From the NCBI RefSeq assembly GCF_015207035.1, contig NZ_JADEXQ010000009.1:1-64000 (forward strand): 64,000 nucleotides of DNA. Direction: 5' to 3'. The position numbers and the translations under genes are program-made. Origin of the DNA: Romeriopsis navalis LEGE 11480 (GTDB lineage Bacteria > Cyanobacteriota > Cyanobacteriia > Leptolyngbyales > Leptolyngbyaceae). The notes beneath the pieces are model-generated. The model was given only the letters and a program-made list of their open reading frames with translations. It was not told where the DNA came from and did not search any database. This document shows positions 36,889 to 46,400 of the stretch, piece by piece; within the stretch, counting starts at the first letter, position 1; every line of letters begins with the position of its first letter.

Positions 36889-38907
36889 GTGGCGAAAGAT
36901 CCATCCCAAGAAATTCTGAAAAATATCAAGGCTGACAGCATCTCGACAGGTGATATTGATGCTCGTCAAACCATCATTCAATTTTCTAGTCAGCCGAAAA
37001 CTGAGTTGGGAATCGATTGGGAGTGGGCAAATTTCCTCTTAAAAGAACAAAAACGATTGGTGTGCGAGCAACAACGTGATAAGTTGCTCGGTGGCGTTCT
37101 TCTTGATTTGGCCATAACCGACAAACCATATTTGGTTGCTCGAAAGCCTGTAGGAGCGAGGAAACAACAGGACCCTCAAGTCAAAACACTTATACAGATT
37201 TATGATCGAGAAGACGTGCAAGGACGTTTGCTGATTCTGGGGGCACCTGGCGCAGGTAAAACAACTGCTTTATTGGATTTTGCCGATCAATTAATTAAAC
37301 GAGCTATCGATCAACCAAAGACATTTATTCCAATTGTTTTTGAATTATCAAATTGGAATGATCCGAATATCAGTTTTGAAGAGTGGCTAATTCAGCAGCT
37401 CTGCGAATCTGTTCGATATCGGAAGCAACGTAAAAAATGTCAGAAAATTTATGAAGTGTGGCTAGAGAGAAAAGTACTTGTTCCGCTGTTAGATGGTTTA
37501 GATGAGTTAAGCATAGAAAAAAGAAAATCCTGCATAGAAAAAATCAATGATTTCATTTACGGTTCTCAGCAAATTGTTGTATGTTGTCGCGCTCAGGAAA
37601 CTCTATTAGCGGATGCTCGATTAAGCAAATTGAATTGGGCAGTTCAAATAGAACCATTATCTTGCGGACAAATTAAATTTTATCTAGAAAAAGTTGGCAA
37701 ACTAGATTTTTGGCGGGAAATACAGGCCACACCAGAAATGTATAAGCTGCTAAACCCCGTTGATTTAATGACAAGAGAAATTCACATAGAAATTCAGAAT
37801 CAATTCAAACAAGGTGAATTCAAAGGCGTTAGCAAAGAGCCAGGTCTACTCCAAGTTCCACTATTTATTGCGCTAGCAGCACAAGCATTTTCTCCTGGCC
37901 AATTGGCAAAAAGGAAAGCTGAAATTTTAGAGCAATATATCAATTTTCAATTAAGCCGAGAGACACGCGATCTAGGTCGAAAAAACATCTACGATGAAAA
38001 GAGACTAGCTTTTTCAAACGTCAGTCGAGAGCCCACTTCCACCTATACAAAAAAATGTCTGGGCTGGCTTGCAGCTCAACAAAAAATACATGAACAAGGT
38101 GAGTTTTTAGTTGAGGATTTAGATTTTAGCTGGTTGCAAGATTCAACTTCAGACAGCCAGTATCGTTTTTTGTTTGGACTTTTGATGGGAATTTTTACAA
38201 GTGCTGCGGTGAGCCTATACTCATCAAGAATTGCTTGTATAGTAGCTGGTTTAACTACTATGACTCTGCTGATTGTAGAACAAGAGAGTAGAGCTTCTAA
38301 TTTTAAAATTCATACAATTAGAGCACATCAGAAGTATTGTGGCGAAGTTCAGAATGATTTTTCATATCCACTGACAAAATGGCTTCCTCTTATATTTTCA
38401 GTGGTCATATTAGGCATTAGTTTTTCCACTTTTCCATCGAGCCAAGATTTAATGCATGGCTTTAGTATTGGGATGTGCGCATATTCCTGTTATATTCTTG
38501 CAAGCAAATGGAGTCAAGGTCCCAGCTCAATATTCGAATTGCCCTTAGGTACTAGTAGCGCTGACAAAAAGACTAACCAGAAAAATCTAAGTGCCTTAGC
38601 TCGATTTGCTTCTGTATTGCTCAGCATATTTTTAGGATTAGTAGCAAGCGTAGTTTTTCGATTTCCATTTAATGTCTCTATGCAAGTTATAGGATTATTG
38701 TCAGTCCTCAGCTTATCGTTAGGAGGGGCCATCTGCATTCAGCATTTATGCCTTCGTATTATCATGACTAATCGATATAAGCTTCCTTGGAACCTAAAAC
38801 AATTTCTTGATTACTGTGTTGAGCGTCGCCTATTGCAGCGAATTGGCGGACGCTATCGGTTTATCCATCGGGAACTGCTGGATCATTTCGCAGAAATGAA
38901 GAATTGA
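36889..38907 (+). CDS. NACHT-domain STAND NTPase with C-terminal membrane segments
   Basis: GTG 36889 starts a 672-aa protein 9 bp after the two-TM gene. Residues about 11-33 hold a repeat-like motif (NIKADSISTGDIDARQT) shared with that neighbour. NACHT follows: Walker A LGAPGAGKTT (118-126) and Walker B LVPLLDGLDEL (about 197-207). The usual LRR/TPR/WD sensor is missing; instead residues about 425-640 contain about five or six membrane helices, and the end is RFIHRELLDHFAE, a winged-helix-like tail of NACHT proteins. STAND NTPases of this type act in antiphage or stress responses. The gene is visibly A+T-rich (a sample line is 22 of 60 G+C), suggesting horizontal acquisition. Confidence 0.85.
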   Translation: MAKDPSQEILKNIKADSISTGDIDARQTIIQFSSQPKTELGIDWEWANFLLKEQKRLVCEQQRDKLLGGVLLDLAITDKPYLVARKPVGARKQQDPQVKTLIQIYDREDVQGRLLILGAPGAGKTTALLDFADQLIKRAIDQPKTFIPIVFELSNWNDPNISFEEWLIQQLCESVRYRKQRKKCQKIYEVWLERKVLVPLLDGLDELSIEKRKSCIEKINDFIYGSQQIVVCCRAQETLLADARLSKLNWAVQIEPLSCGQIKFYLEKVGKLDFWREIQATPEMYKLLNPVDLMTREIHIEIQNQFKQGEFKGVSKEPGLLQVPLFIALAAQAFSPGQLAKRKAEILEQYINFQLSRETRDLGRKNIYDEKRLAFSNVSREPTSTYTKKCLGWLAAQQKIHEQGEFLVEDLDFSWLQDSTSDSQYRFLFGLLMGIFTSAAVSLYSSRIACIVAGLTTMTLLIVEQESRASNFKIHTIRAHQKYCGEVQNDFSYPLTKWLPLIFSVVILGISFSTFPSSQDLMHGFSIGMCAYSCYILASKWSQGPSSIFELPLGTSSADKKTNQKNLSALARFASVLLSIFLGLVASVVFRFPFNVSMQVIGLLSVLSLSLGGAICIQHLCLRIIMTNRYKLPWNLKQFLDYCVERRLLQRIGGRYRFIHRELLDHFAEMKN

Positions 38908-38938
38908 GAATCAAGTTTTAGCCGTCGGTTTTCAGTTC

Positions 38939-39778
38939 TCAGCCAGTCAATAGCTCCGCCCACTGGACTTCGGTCGCCTCATCCGCCGGAAACATACATT
39001 CCAGCCGCAACTCCTGCAACGTAATATCCTGCGGCGTCCCCAAAGTCGTCAACGTCGAGAAAAAACTCAACCGCACATCATCCCGGACAAAATCGATCGT
39101 CAACAACGGCAAATCCCAACGTTCCTCGATCGGCGATCCCTGCCACAACGCCGCCACCTCCGGCACCGCCAACAGCTCCGCCAGCAACGCCCCAGAATCC
39201 GCCTCCGGCCCCTCCGCCAAACTCTCCCGCTGCAACCGATAGAGTAACTGCACCGCCACCGCATCCCAATTGCTCACATAGGGCTTCACACCCCCCGGCT
39301 CAAACAACAGCCGCACCATATTAATCGGCCCGCTAGATTGAGTCAGTTTACTGGGTGCAGTTGGCTCACCCCCCGCCAGCCAACCCATCAGCCGCATCGC
39401 CCCCTGATTCACCAACAGCTGATTCCAATACCGATCGAGCACAAACGCCGGATACGGCTCATGCTGCCGCAACATACAATCCAGCGCCCGCCGAATCACC
39501 CCCACCTCCGGCGCATCCAAATCAAACTCCGAATAAATCGGCGCAAACCCCGCCGTCGTCAATAGCTGATTCTGCTGCCGCAGCGGCATATCCAACACCG
39601 CCGCCAACTGCAAAATCATCGATCGACTCGGCCGCGATCGCCCCGACTCCAAAAAACTAATATGCCGCTGCGACACACCACTCGCCATCGACAAATCCAA
39701 CTGACTCACATGCCGCCGCGATCGCCAATGCTTCAGCAGCCGACCAAACGCATTGTCATCAAGAGAGATTACCGACAT
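38939..39778 (-). CDS. XRE-family regulator with MmyB-like ligand domain
   Basis: ATG 39778 (MSVISLDDNAFGRLLKHWR) gives 279 aa. Residues about 8-65 are an XRE helix-turn-helix (VSQLDLSMASGVSQRHISFLESGRS in two parts). The remainder matches the MmyB-like PAS-related ligand-binding domain (PAFVLDRYWNQLLVNQGAMRLMGW, VRLLFEPGG, FVRDDVRLSFFST). Such proteins regulate small adjacent metabolic or membrane genes. It is divergent from a DUF2834 gene across a perfect 27-bp palindrome, its likely operator. Confidence 0.88.
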   Translation of the reverse strand: MSVISLDDNAFGRLLKHWRSRRHVSQLDLSMASGVSQRHISFLESGRSRPSRSMILQLAAVLDMPLRQQNQLLTTAGFAPIYSEFDLDAPEVGVIRRALDCMLRQHEPYPAFVLDRYWNQLLVNQGAMRLMGWLAGGEPTAPSKLTQSSGPINMVRLLFEPGGVKPYVSNWDAVAVQLLYRLQRESLAEGPEADSGALLAELLAVPEVAALWQGSPIEERWDLPLLTIDFVRDDVRLSFFSTLTTLGTPQDITLQELRLECMFPADEATEVQWAELLTG

Positions 39779-39844
39779 CGTTTTTCTAGAAATTGTGTGG
39801 TCGATCGCGCAACTCACCCACCCTATCTCCCCGCATCATACCGG

Positions 39845-39871
39845 CCGCAATTACCTCAGAGGTAATTGCGG
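39845..39871. promoter_or_regulatory. Perfect 27-bp palindrome, operator candidate
   Basis: CCGCAATTACCTC, a single A, then GAGGTAATTGCGG: a 13-1-13 perfect inverted repeat. It lies 66 bp upstream of the XRE gene start and 62 bp upstream of the DUF2834 start. The absence of a T-run and the divergent setting favour a regulator site over a terminator. Confidence 0.7.
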
Positions 39872-39933
39872 CGATTATCGACACTTCGCAAAATGAGGCT
39901 AACCACTTCCGCTCACCCAAGGAGCGACAAATC

Positions 39934-40311
39934 ATGAATCTGACGAACCAAGTCCCAGTGCTAACTAAACCGAGCCGATCGTATCAAACCCTCTATCTCA
40001 TTTTCGCCATCCTCAGCTTCGTCATCTCGTGGGGCATATTCCTCCAGTTCCTCCTTTCCGGCGATGCCTCGATCGGCGCATTTTTCCGCCAATGCTTCGG
40101 CACACACATCGCCAGCCTCCTCTCCAGCGACATTTTGATTTCCTTTGTTATTCTGATCACCTTCACCGCCATCGAACTCAAACGCCTCGATCAACCCAAC
40201 TATTGGATCGCCCTCTACATCGCCGCCACCTGGTCCGTCGGCATCTGCTTCGCCCTATCCCTGTTTCTCTACCAACGCGAAACTTGGCGGCTCCAAACCC
40301 CCAAATCCTAA
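39934..40311 (+). CDS. DUF2834-like small membrane protein
   Basis: ATG 39934 with AAGGAG (39919-39924) gives 125 aa; the longer frame to 39793 would run through the palindromic operator. It has three hydrophobic helices (about residues 20-42, 65-85 and 95-115) and a polar N-terminus, consistent with the DUF2834 family of inner-membrane proteins of unknown role. It probably is regulated by the divergent XRE protein. Confidence 0.7.
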   Translation: MNLTNQVPVLTKPSRSYQTLYLIFAILSFVISWGIFLQFLLSGDASIGAFFRQCFGTHIASLLSSDILISFVILITFTAIELKRLDQPNYWIALYIAATWSVGICFALSLFLYQRETWRLQTPKS

Positions 40312-40445
40312 TTAATTTCGCCGGGATCTCCGACCCATCGGCTGTTGCTGCCACTAAACCGGATCATCTGGGAATAATCAAGACAGGCCACAATGGTGCT
40401 ACGCCGATCCGCAAATCGTCCTGTCCTGAGCATCTGCTCCCTGGT

Positions 40446-41345
40446 ATGAAATCCCTTTTCCCACCATTCCGCCGATTTCTGCATTTCTTCCACTACCTCA
40501 CCCCCAGTCTGCTCCGCGAAGTCGTTCGTCGCAGTCTACGTCACCGCATCAATGGACTCTCCGCCGAAATTGCCTATAACGCCATCTTCGCCCTCTTTCC
40601 CGCCCTCCTTGCCCTGGTTAGTGCGATCGGCCTAATCCCCTGGCCCGACAGCCAATTTCATAGCTTCCTCGACCAAGCGGCTATGATTATTCCGATCGAA
40701 GCCGTCGGCCTCCTCAACGACTTTTGGGTCAGCCTGCACGCCAGCCCCAACCAAAATCTCTTCTCCTTCAGCTTCCTCATCGCCATCTGGCTTTCTGCCA
40801 ACGTCCTCAGTGCCACGATGGCCGCCATCGATCGGATTCACCAAATACCCCGACAGTATATTCGTCCCTACTGGAAAGCCAAAATTATCGCCATCAGCCT
40901 GGGTTTCGCTAGCTTCCTCCTGCTCCTCCTCGCCCTCACCATCGTTGGCATTGGCGACTTCGCCCTAAAATACATCGCCCATCCCCGCAACCCGATCGGC
41001 CCGCTCCTCCTCCAAACCTGGAACTGGCTCAGCTTCCCCACCGTGCTGAGCAGCATCGCGCTAGCGATGGGCTTGATCTACCGCTATGGCTCAAGCTACC
41101 GGCAGCGCGATACCCCGATCATGCCCGGTGCGATCCTGGCTTCCCTGCTCTGGGTGTTTATCTCTTGGCTGTTGCGGATTTACATCGCCCAATTCGGCAA
41201 CTACAACCAAATTTACGGCACGATCGGGGCTGTGATTATCCTTCTGCTCTGGCTCTATCTCAGCGCCTTCGCCATGCTCCTTGGGAGCCAACTCAATGTC
41301 GTGGTTGGCGAAGCCATGCGCCAGTCTCCGAAACTACGCTACTGA
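40446..41345 (+). CDS. YihY/BrkB-family inner membrane protein
   Basis: Start chosen at ATG 40446 (299 aa), which gives the family's normal N-terminus; the frame is open further upstream over the DUF2834 gene but in a different frame from it. Features: LSAEIAYNAIFALFPALLAL, five to six membrane helices, YRYGSSYRQRDTPIMPGAILASLLW and FGNYNQIYGTIGAVIILLLWLYLSAF in part. These are hallmark segments of the YihY/virulence factor BrkB family, whose members are integral membrane proteins with no settled function. Confidence 0.9.
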   Translation: MKSLFPPFRRFLHFFHYLTPSLLREVVRRSLRHRINGLSAEIAYNAIFALFPALLALVSAIGLIPWPDSQFHSFLDQAAMIIPIEAVGLLNDFWVSLHASPNQNLFSFSFLIAIWLSANVLSATMAAIDRIHQIPRQYIRPYWKAKIIAISLGFASFLLLLLALTIVGIGDFALKYIAHPRNPIGPLLLQTWNWLSFPTVLSSIALAMGLIYRYGSSYRQRDTPIMPGAILASLLWVFISWLLRIYIAQFGNYNQIYGTIGAVIILLLWLYLSAFAMLLGSQLNVVVGEAMRQSPKLRY

Positions 41346-41467
41346 TAAATTCACGCACCCAATTGTAAAGCGGAGAAGAAGCCTGGAACTCGATCACCTC
41401 ATGCGCAGTCTAACCATTCAGATCCCCTGAAATAGCAGCGATTTTAGCAAAGCGAGAGGCTCATCCG

Positions 41468-41959
41468 ATGCGAGGCGTTAGTTGGTTTACCACTGTTAGT
41501 ACGAGCCTGTTATTGACCGCCACCCTTGGCCTCACAGCAAACTTGCCCGGCTATGCTCAAGCCGATAATCCGGAAGCCCGATGCTATGCCAACGCGCTCA
41601 GCTTCGGCGCCACGCGATCGGCCAAACGCCGCGCCACCTATCTTTGCCAAGACGCGACCTCGATCGCCCCTGCTAAATGCTATTGGAAAGCCCTTGGATT
41701 TGGCCCAACCCGCGCCGCCAAACGGCGTGCTGCCTACCTCTGCCAAGGTGTAACTTCCACCGATCCGGCCCAGTGCTATTGGAATGCCCTGAGCTTCGGT
41801 GCAACCAACTACGATAAACGTCAAGCAGTGATCGACTGCAAACCCGAGGAATCGATCGTCATTTCCCCCGCCCTCGAAAACTGCGTCAAAACCTACCAAA
41901 CAAAATTCCAAGTCTCCCCCGACACCGCCTTACAAACTTGCACAGAGCAGCAACACTAA
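41468..41959 (+). CDS. Exported protein with three Cys-containing tandem repeats
   Basis: The 163-aa protein has a signal peptide (residues about 1-30, ending PGYAQA). Three repeats of about 32-35 residues follow, each of the form CYxxALxFGxTxxxKRxAxxxC. A final CVKTYQTKF...TALQTC segment adds another Cys pair. Each repeat likely forms a helical hairpin closed by a disulfide in the periplasm. The family is not one I recognise; no enzymatic motif is visible. Confidence 0.7.
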   Translation: MRGVSWFTTVSTSLLLTATLGLTANLPGYAQADNPEARCYANALSFGATRSAKRRATYLCQDATSIAPAKCYWKALGFGPTRAAKRRAAYLCQGVTSTDPAQCYWNALSFGATNYDKRQAVIDCKPEESIVISPALENCVKTYQTKFQVSPDTALQTCTEQQH

Positions 41960-42003
41960 TCTGCTCCGGTGCCGCTGTGAATTGGGGGGCTCGGGGCCTT
42001 CCA

Positions 42004-43356
42004 CTACCGCCGCCGACTCTGGGTGGCGCCCCGCATCGTCTTAAAGCCGCTATTGCGATAAATCACATCCCCCGCCGCAAACGAGTTATCCGGATTCACC
42101 AAAAAATACTGCACCGCAATCCCGCCGCTATAGCTCACCCGTTGCCCCGAAAACATCGAGGTAAAGAGCGATCGCCGCGTCCGCGTACTGCCCCCACTAG
42201 CCAATACATCCAGCACCAACACCCGCTTTTTGCGACTATTCAACAACTGATTAATCTCCGCCCCCTTAATCAACTGGAAAATCTGTGAACCGCTACGCGC
42301 CCCTTCACTTTCTTTGTCTTCCGAATCCTGAAAACTCGTATCCTTCAATAAATTCAACAGCAAATTGGCCTGCCCATTCAGGGCTTCCAAGCGCTGCCGC
42401 TTCTGGGGATCGCTCGTATTGCCCAACTGTTTCGTCGCCGCTGCCTGCAGTGCTGCGAGCTCATTTAGATCGGCCAAAAACGACTCAAATACGCCATTCG
42501 ATCGACTAAAATCCATCAAATACACCGACGGCGCATACACCTTAATCTTCGACTTCCGCCGCCGCAACTCCGACACCAGCTGCGCCACCACAAAATTCTC
42601 ACCTTGGGGCGTAAAACTATTCAGCGCAATCTTATCTTCACTGCGAAAATACGAAAACAACTCTGCTACCGACTTCAGTACAGTGGTCGAGGTCGGCAAC
42701 ACATCCCCCAAACCCACACTGCGCGAGCCGCCATCCCCCGTTGCCTGGGGCAACTCCACGCCCAAATCTTCGTAGCCCGACACAATCCCCTTCCGCATGC
42801 TGTTATACAAACGGTAGCCATTCACCTTCGCGAATTCCCGCTGCGAATACACCACCAGTGAAGCAATCGTGGCATCCTTGGCGACCTGCTCCACATCGTG
42901 GGCAATCAGCTGTGCGACCTCACCGGATGACTTAAATACGAGGATTTTGCTTTCGATCGGCACCTCGGGTAATTGCTGAAAACTTGTCCCCGCCTGAATT
43001 CCGCCAAATCCAATCGGCTTAGTTGTATCGGAAATGCCTAATTGTTTCTGTTCCAGGTTATTCAGCCGTTTTTTCAGTTGCAACTCGGTTTCCTGAAGCT
43101 GGAAATTGCCGTTTTGCAGTTCCAGTCGCTCCTGTTGCACGCGCAGTTTTTCCTGCGCTGCTTCGAGTTTTTCCTGGGCCTTCTGGAGTTTCTCTTCGGC
43201 GGCTTTCAGTTGTTCTTCCTGTGCGGTTAATGCCACATCTGTCGGTAATTCTTCGATCGACTGCGCTAGCGCCAACCCTTGCGGTCCGATCGACAACGAT
43301 GTGATCGTCGTCAAACAAAGTCCCCAATGAACAATCCGCAGATTTGGCTTTTGCAT
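42004..43356 (-). CDS. Exported coiled-coil protein of the caspase/CHAT cluster
   Basis: The 450-aa protein has a signal peptide (to about residue 32, ALAQS). A coiled coil (about 42-105, repeats of AEEKLQKAQEKLEAAQEKL) precedes a mixed alpha/beta domain (about 130-340) and a basic C-terminus. No family was recognised. It follows the TPR-CHAT gene by 129 bp on the same strand and ends the cluster. It may organise or bind the other two exported proteins. Confidence 0.65.
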   Translation of the reverse strand: MQKPNLRIVHWGLCLTTITSLSIGPQGLALAQSIEELPTDVALTAQEEQLKAAEEKLQKAQEKLEAAQEKLRVQQERLELQNGNFQLQETELQLKKRLNNLEQKQLGISDTTKPIGFGGIQAGTSFQQLPEVPIESKILVFKSSGEVAQLIAHDVEQVAKDATIASLVVYSQREFAKVNGYRLYNSMRKGIVSGYEDLGVELPQATGDGGSRSVGLGDVLPTSTTVLKSVAELFSYFRSEDKIALNSFTPQGENFVVAQLVSELRRRKSKIKVYAPSVYLMDFSRSNGVFESFLADLNELAALQAAATKQLGNTSDPQKRQRLEALNGQANLLLNLLKDTSFQDSEDKESEGARSGSQIFQLIKGAEINQLLNSRKKRVLVLDVLASGGSTRTRRSLFTSMFSGQRVSYSGGIAVQYFLVNPDNSFAAGDVIYRNSGFKTMRGATQSRRR

Positions 43357-43485
43357 CTTCCCTCTTACCTCTTATCCGCCCCGCCGGCGCTGCAACTAAA
43401 CCTGTGATCGTCGAATCTCCAACACCCTAAAACCATTGAATTCCATTGCCTAGAGGATTATACCCACTTCCTCTAGTTGCCGAAC

Positions 43486-46400
43486 TTATTTCCCCGCTGA
43501 CTCCGCTGACTCTGTTGACTGCAAAGCCTGCCATTGCCCCGATGGGATAAACGCCGCCCAGAAAAATGGATGGCGATACTGCTGTGACTGCAGCGCTGCC
43601 AGCTGGACTTGGCGCAGTGCCCCACTTCGCCCCTGCTTTTGCATCAGATTATTGTAATAATCCACCATCAAATCCTTCGTTCCCTGATCATCGACTTTCC
43701 AGAGGCTGATCACCTGACTTTCGGCCCCCGCAAGGACCAACGCCCGCCGCAATCCATAGACGCCTTCGCCATTGGCGACATCGCCCACGGCGGTTTCGCA
43801 AGCGGATAGCACCACCAACTGGGTTCCCTGCAAGCGAAGATTAGACATCTCAAGGGCCGTCAGTACGCCATCCTCGGCGCCACTTTGCCGGGGATTCACG
43901 CCCGCTAACGCGAGGCCCGATCGCAGCAAGGCATTTTCGAGATTGACGGTGGGTGCCACTGGGCTAGCGCTCCCCGTTGCCGTCGGCAAAATATCACTGC
44001 GGAAGGGATTCCGCTGGCCCCGGACGGGTTGCTTAAAGCTGAGGCTGGGCTGATCCGGCAAAAAGAAACCATGGGTGGCGATATGCAAAATGCTGGGTGC
44101 AATGGTTTGCTTCAACGCATTTTCCGTGGCTTTTGTGCCGGTTAGAACGATCGCGCCTGGCAGCTTGGGGCCGATGGCTGAAGCCTCGGCTTGGGTTCCT
44201 GGTAACGGGCCAAATGCGAGTTCATGTAAGTCATGCGATCGTGAGTGACTGCGAGTTTCATCATGTTCGGCATTCACCTCATTGGCATCACTGGGCTTGT
44301 CGTAAGTGGGATTGGCGACTAATAATGCGGGTGCTTGGCTGGACTGCGAATCCTGGAAGCGCAATAGGTCACGTCCCGACGTGAGATAACTAATTTCATA
44401 GGATTCGACCAAATAGCGATACTGCTCATCCACTAATGCCGCAAAGGGAATGAGATTGAGCTGACCATCGGGAGAAATAATTAAATGCGGCGACTCTGCT
44501 CCCCCTTTGGTCAACTGTGCCCGTACGGGTTCCATCAGTTTGATATCGAGTTTGCGGGCAATCCGCTTCAGATCACCACTGCGCCGACTCAACGCCTGGC
44601 GGAACTGTTGGGCCAGTTGATCAATCTCGGCGGCGGGTCCCAAATCCAAGGAACGAATCCGGCCATCTTGGTTGAGCAAATAAACGCCATAGCGGGGTTT
44701 GCCCCACTTTTCTGCAGGACTTGCCTGGGCATTAAAGGGGATATAGCGGGTAAATTCAATCAATGTGGCGTTGGCGGGAATTTGCTGCTGTACCGCGTTG
44801 ATGGTCACTGGCTGCGCGACTTGGTTGAAGCGACTGCTCTGTTTAGCTAATGTGGCTTCGAGCGTCTCGGCTGCTTGACTCAACTGCTGCAATTGCGCCC
44901 GGTATTGTGCCGTACTCAGCTGCGTTGGCGCATAGTAAAGTGAGGCCAATTGTGTCCGCTTATCGGTCAATTGCGTGAGTAACGCTTGACTTTTGGGGCT
45001 TAAATTTTGATAGAGCGTTTGCACATGATTACTACTTGCATCCAGAATTCGGCCTTTTCGCTGCAGCAATGTTTTCAGGGCTAATTTTTCAGCCGCCTGG
45101 TTCTTCGGTGCATCCTGCAAATGTAATGAGATGACGGCATCCGTCGTCCCGCGAATCTGTGCGATATATTGTCGCTTTTGGGTTTCTGCGCCGATCGCTA
45201 AATTCAGCTTGAGATTCTGTTCTTCAATTTCTAATCCCTGCTCCAGCATCTGAACCGCGAGGTCATAGCGTTCTTGCTGTTGATATAGCGACGCGACAGA
45301 TTTCAGAGTCTGTCCGAGGAGCGGATGCTCTGCCCCAAATACGGATTTTGCCTGCTGTAGTGCCTGTTGGTGTAGCGACTCGGCGAGCTGATATTTTTGC
45401 TGCTGCTGGTAGAGGGAAGCGAGTCCTTGGAGGCTGGCTAAGACATCAGGATGCTGTGTGCCGAGCAAGGCGCGCTTTGTGCTGAGCGATTGCTTATACA
45501 GTGGTTCAGCCAAATCATAGCGCCCCATCCACAGATAGATTAAGGCTAAATTATGTTGTCCTGATGCCACCTCGGGATGGTTTTCTCCCAACATCGACTG
45601 GCGTAATTCTAAGGCTTGTTTGGCAAAGGACTCAGCCCGTTGATAGCGTCCTTTATACAAATAGAGTAGGGCTAAATTATTCAAACTATGCGCGACGTGG
45701 GGATGTTGTTCACCATGCAACTCCCGCACAAGCTTGAGCGAGTCTTGAAATAACGTTTCAGCTTCGTCAAAGCGCCCCTGGATGCGATAAATTGCCGCTA
45801 AAATATTACGACTCGATGCAACATAGGGATGTCGTTCTCCGAGTTTTTTTTGCGCCATCGCTAGCGATTCTGCCGCAACGGGTGCGGCTAGGTCATAGCG
45901 ACCTTCATGCAGGTGGAGTAAGGCCAAGCGACTTAAAGTACTGATAATTGCTGGGGCATTTGGTTCAGCCGCTGCCTTTTGTTGTTTTAATACCTGCTGA
46001 TACAGTGGTGCTGCGGCTTGTAATTTCCCCTGCGCCACATGTAATGAAGCCAAACTCGTGACGACCATTGCAACATAGGGATGTTTTGGCCCGAGGGTTT
46101 GGCGGAGGCTATATAAGGCTTTGCGGTATAGCGGTTCGGCTAGGGCATACCGTCCTTGCTTCTGGTATAACGTGGCTACATTCTTGAAACTTGTAGCTGT
46201 GGCTGGATGCTTATCCCCGAATTTTGCCTGACGAATTTTTAGCGCTTGATCATGTAATGGTTCGGCTTGTGCGTATTTGCCTTGCCGTAAATATAAACCG
46301 GCAAACTGATCTAAGCTGGTGGCGACATCGGGATGGTCCGGCCCCAGCAATGATTTTTGTAGTTTGAGTGTTTTTTGATAAAGCGGTGCCGCAAGTCGAT

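Noticed and set aside
39793-39933. Upstream extension of the DUF2834 frame
   Set aside because: It runs through the 27-bp palindrome and lacks a ribosome site; ATG 39934 has AAGGAG.
40029-40445. Upstream extension of the YihY/BrkB frame
   Set aside because: The extension is Arg/Pro/His-rich, overlaps the DUF2834 gene in another frame and is not part of the family; ATG 40446 fits.
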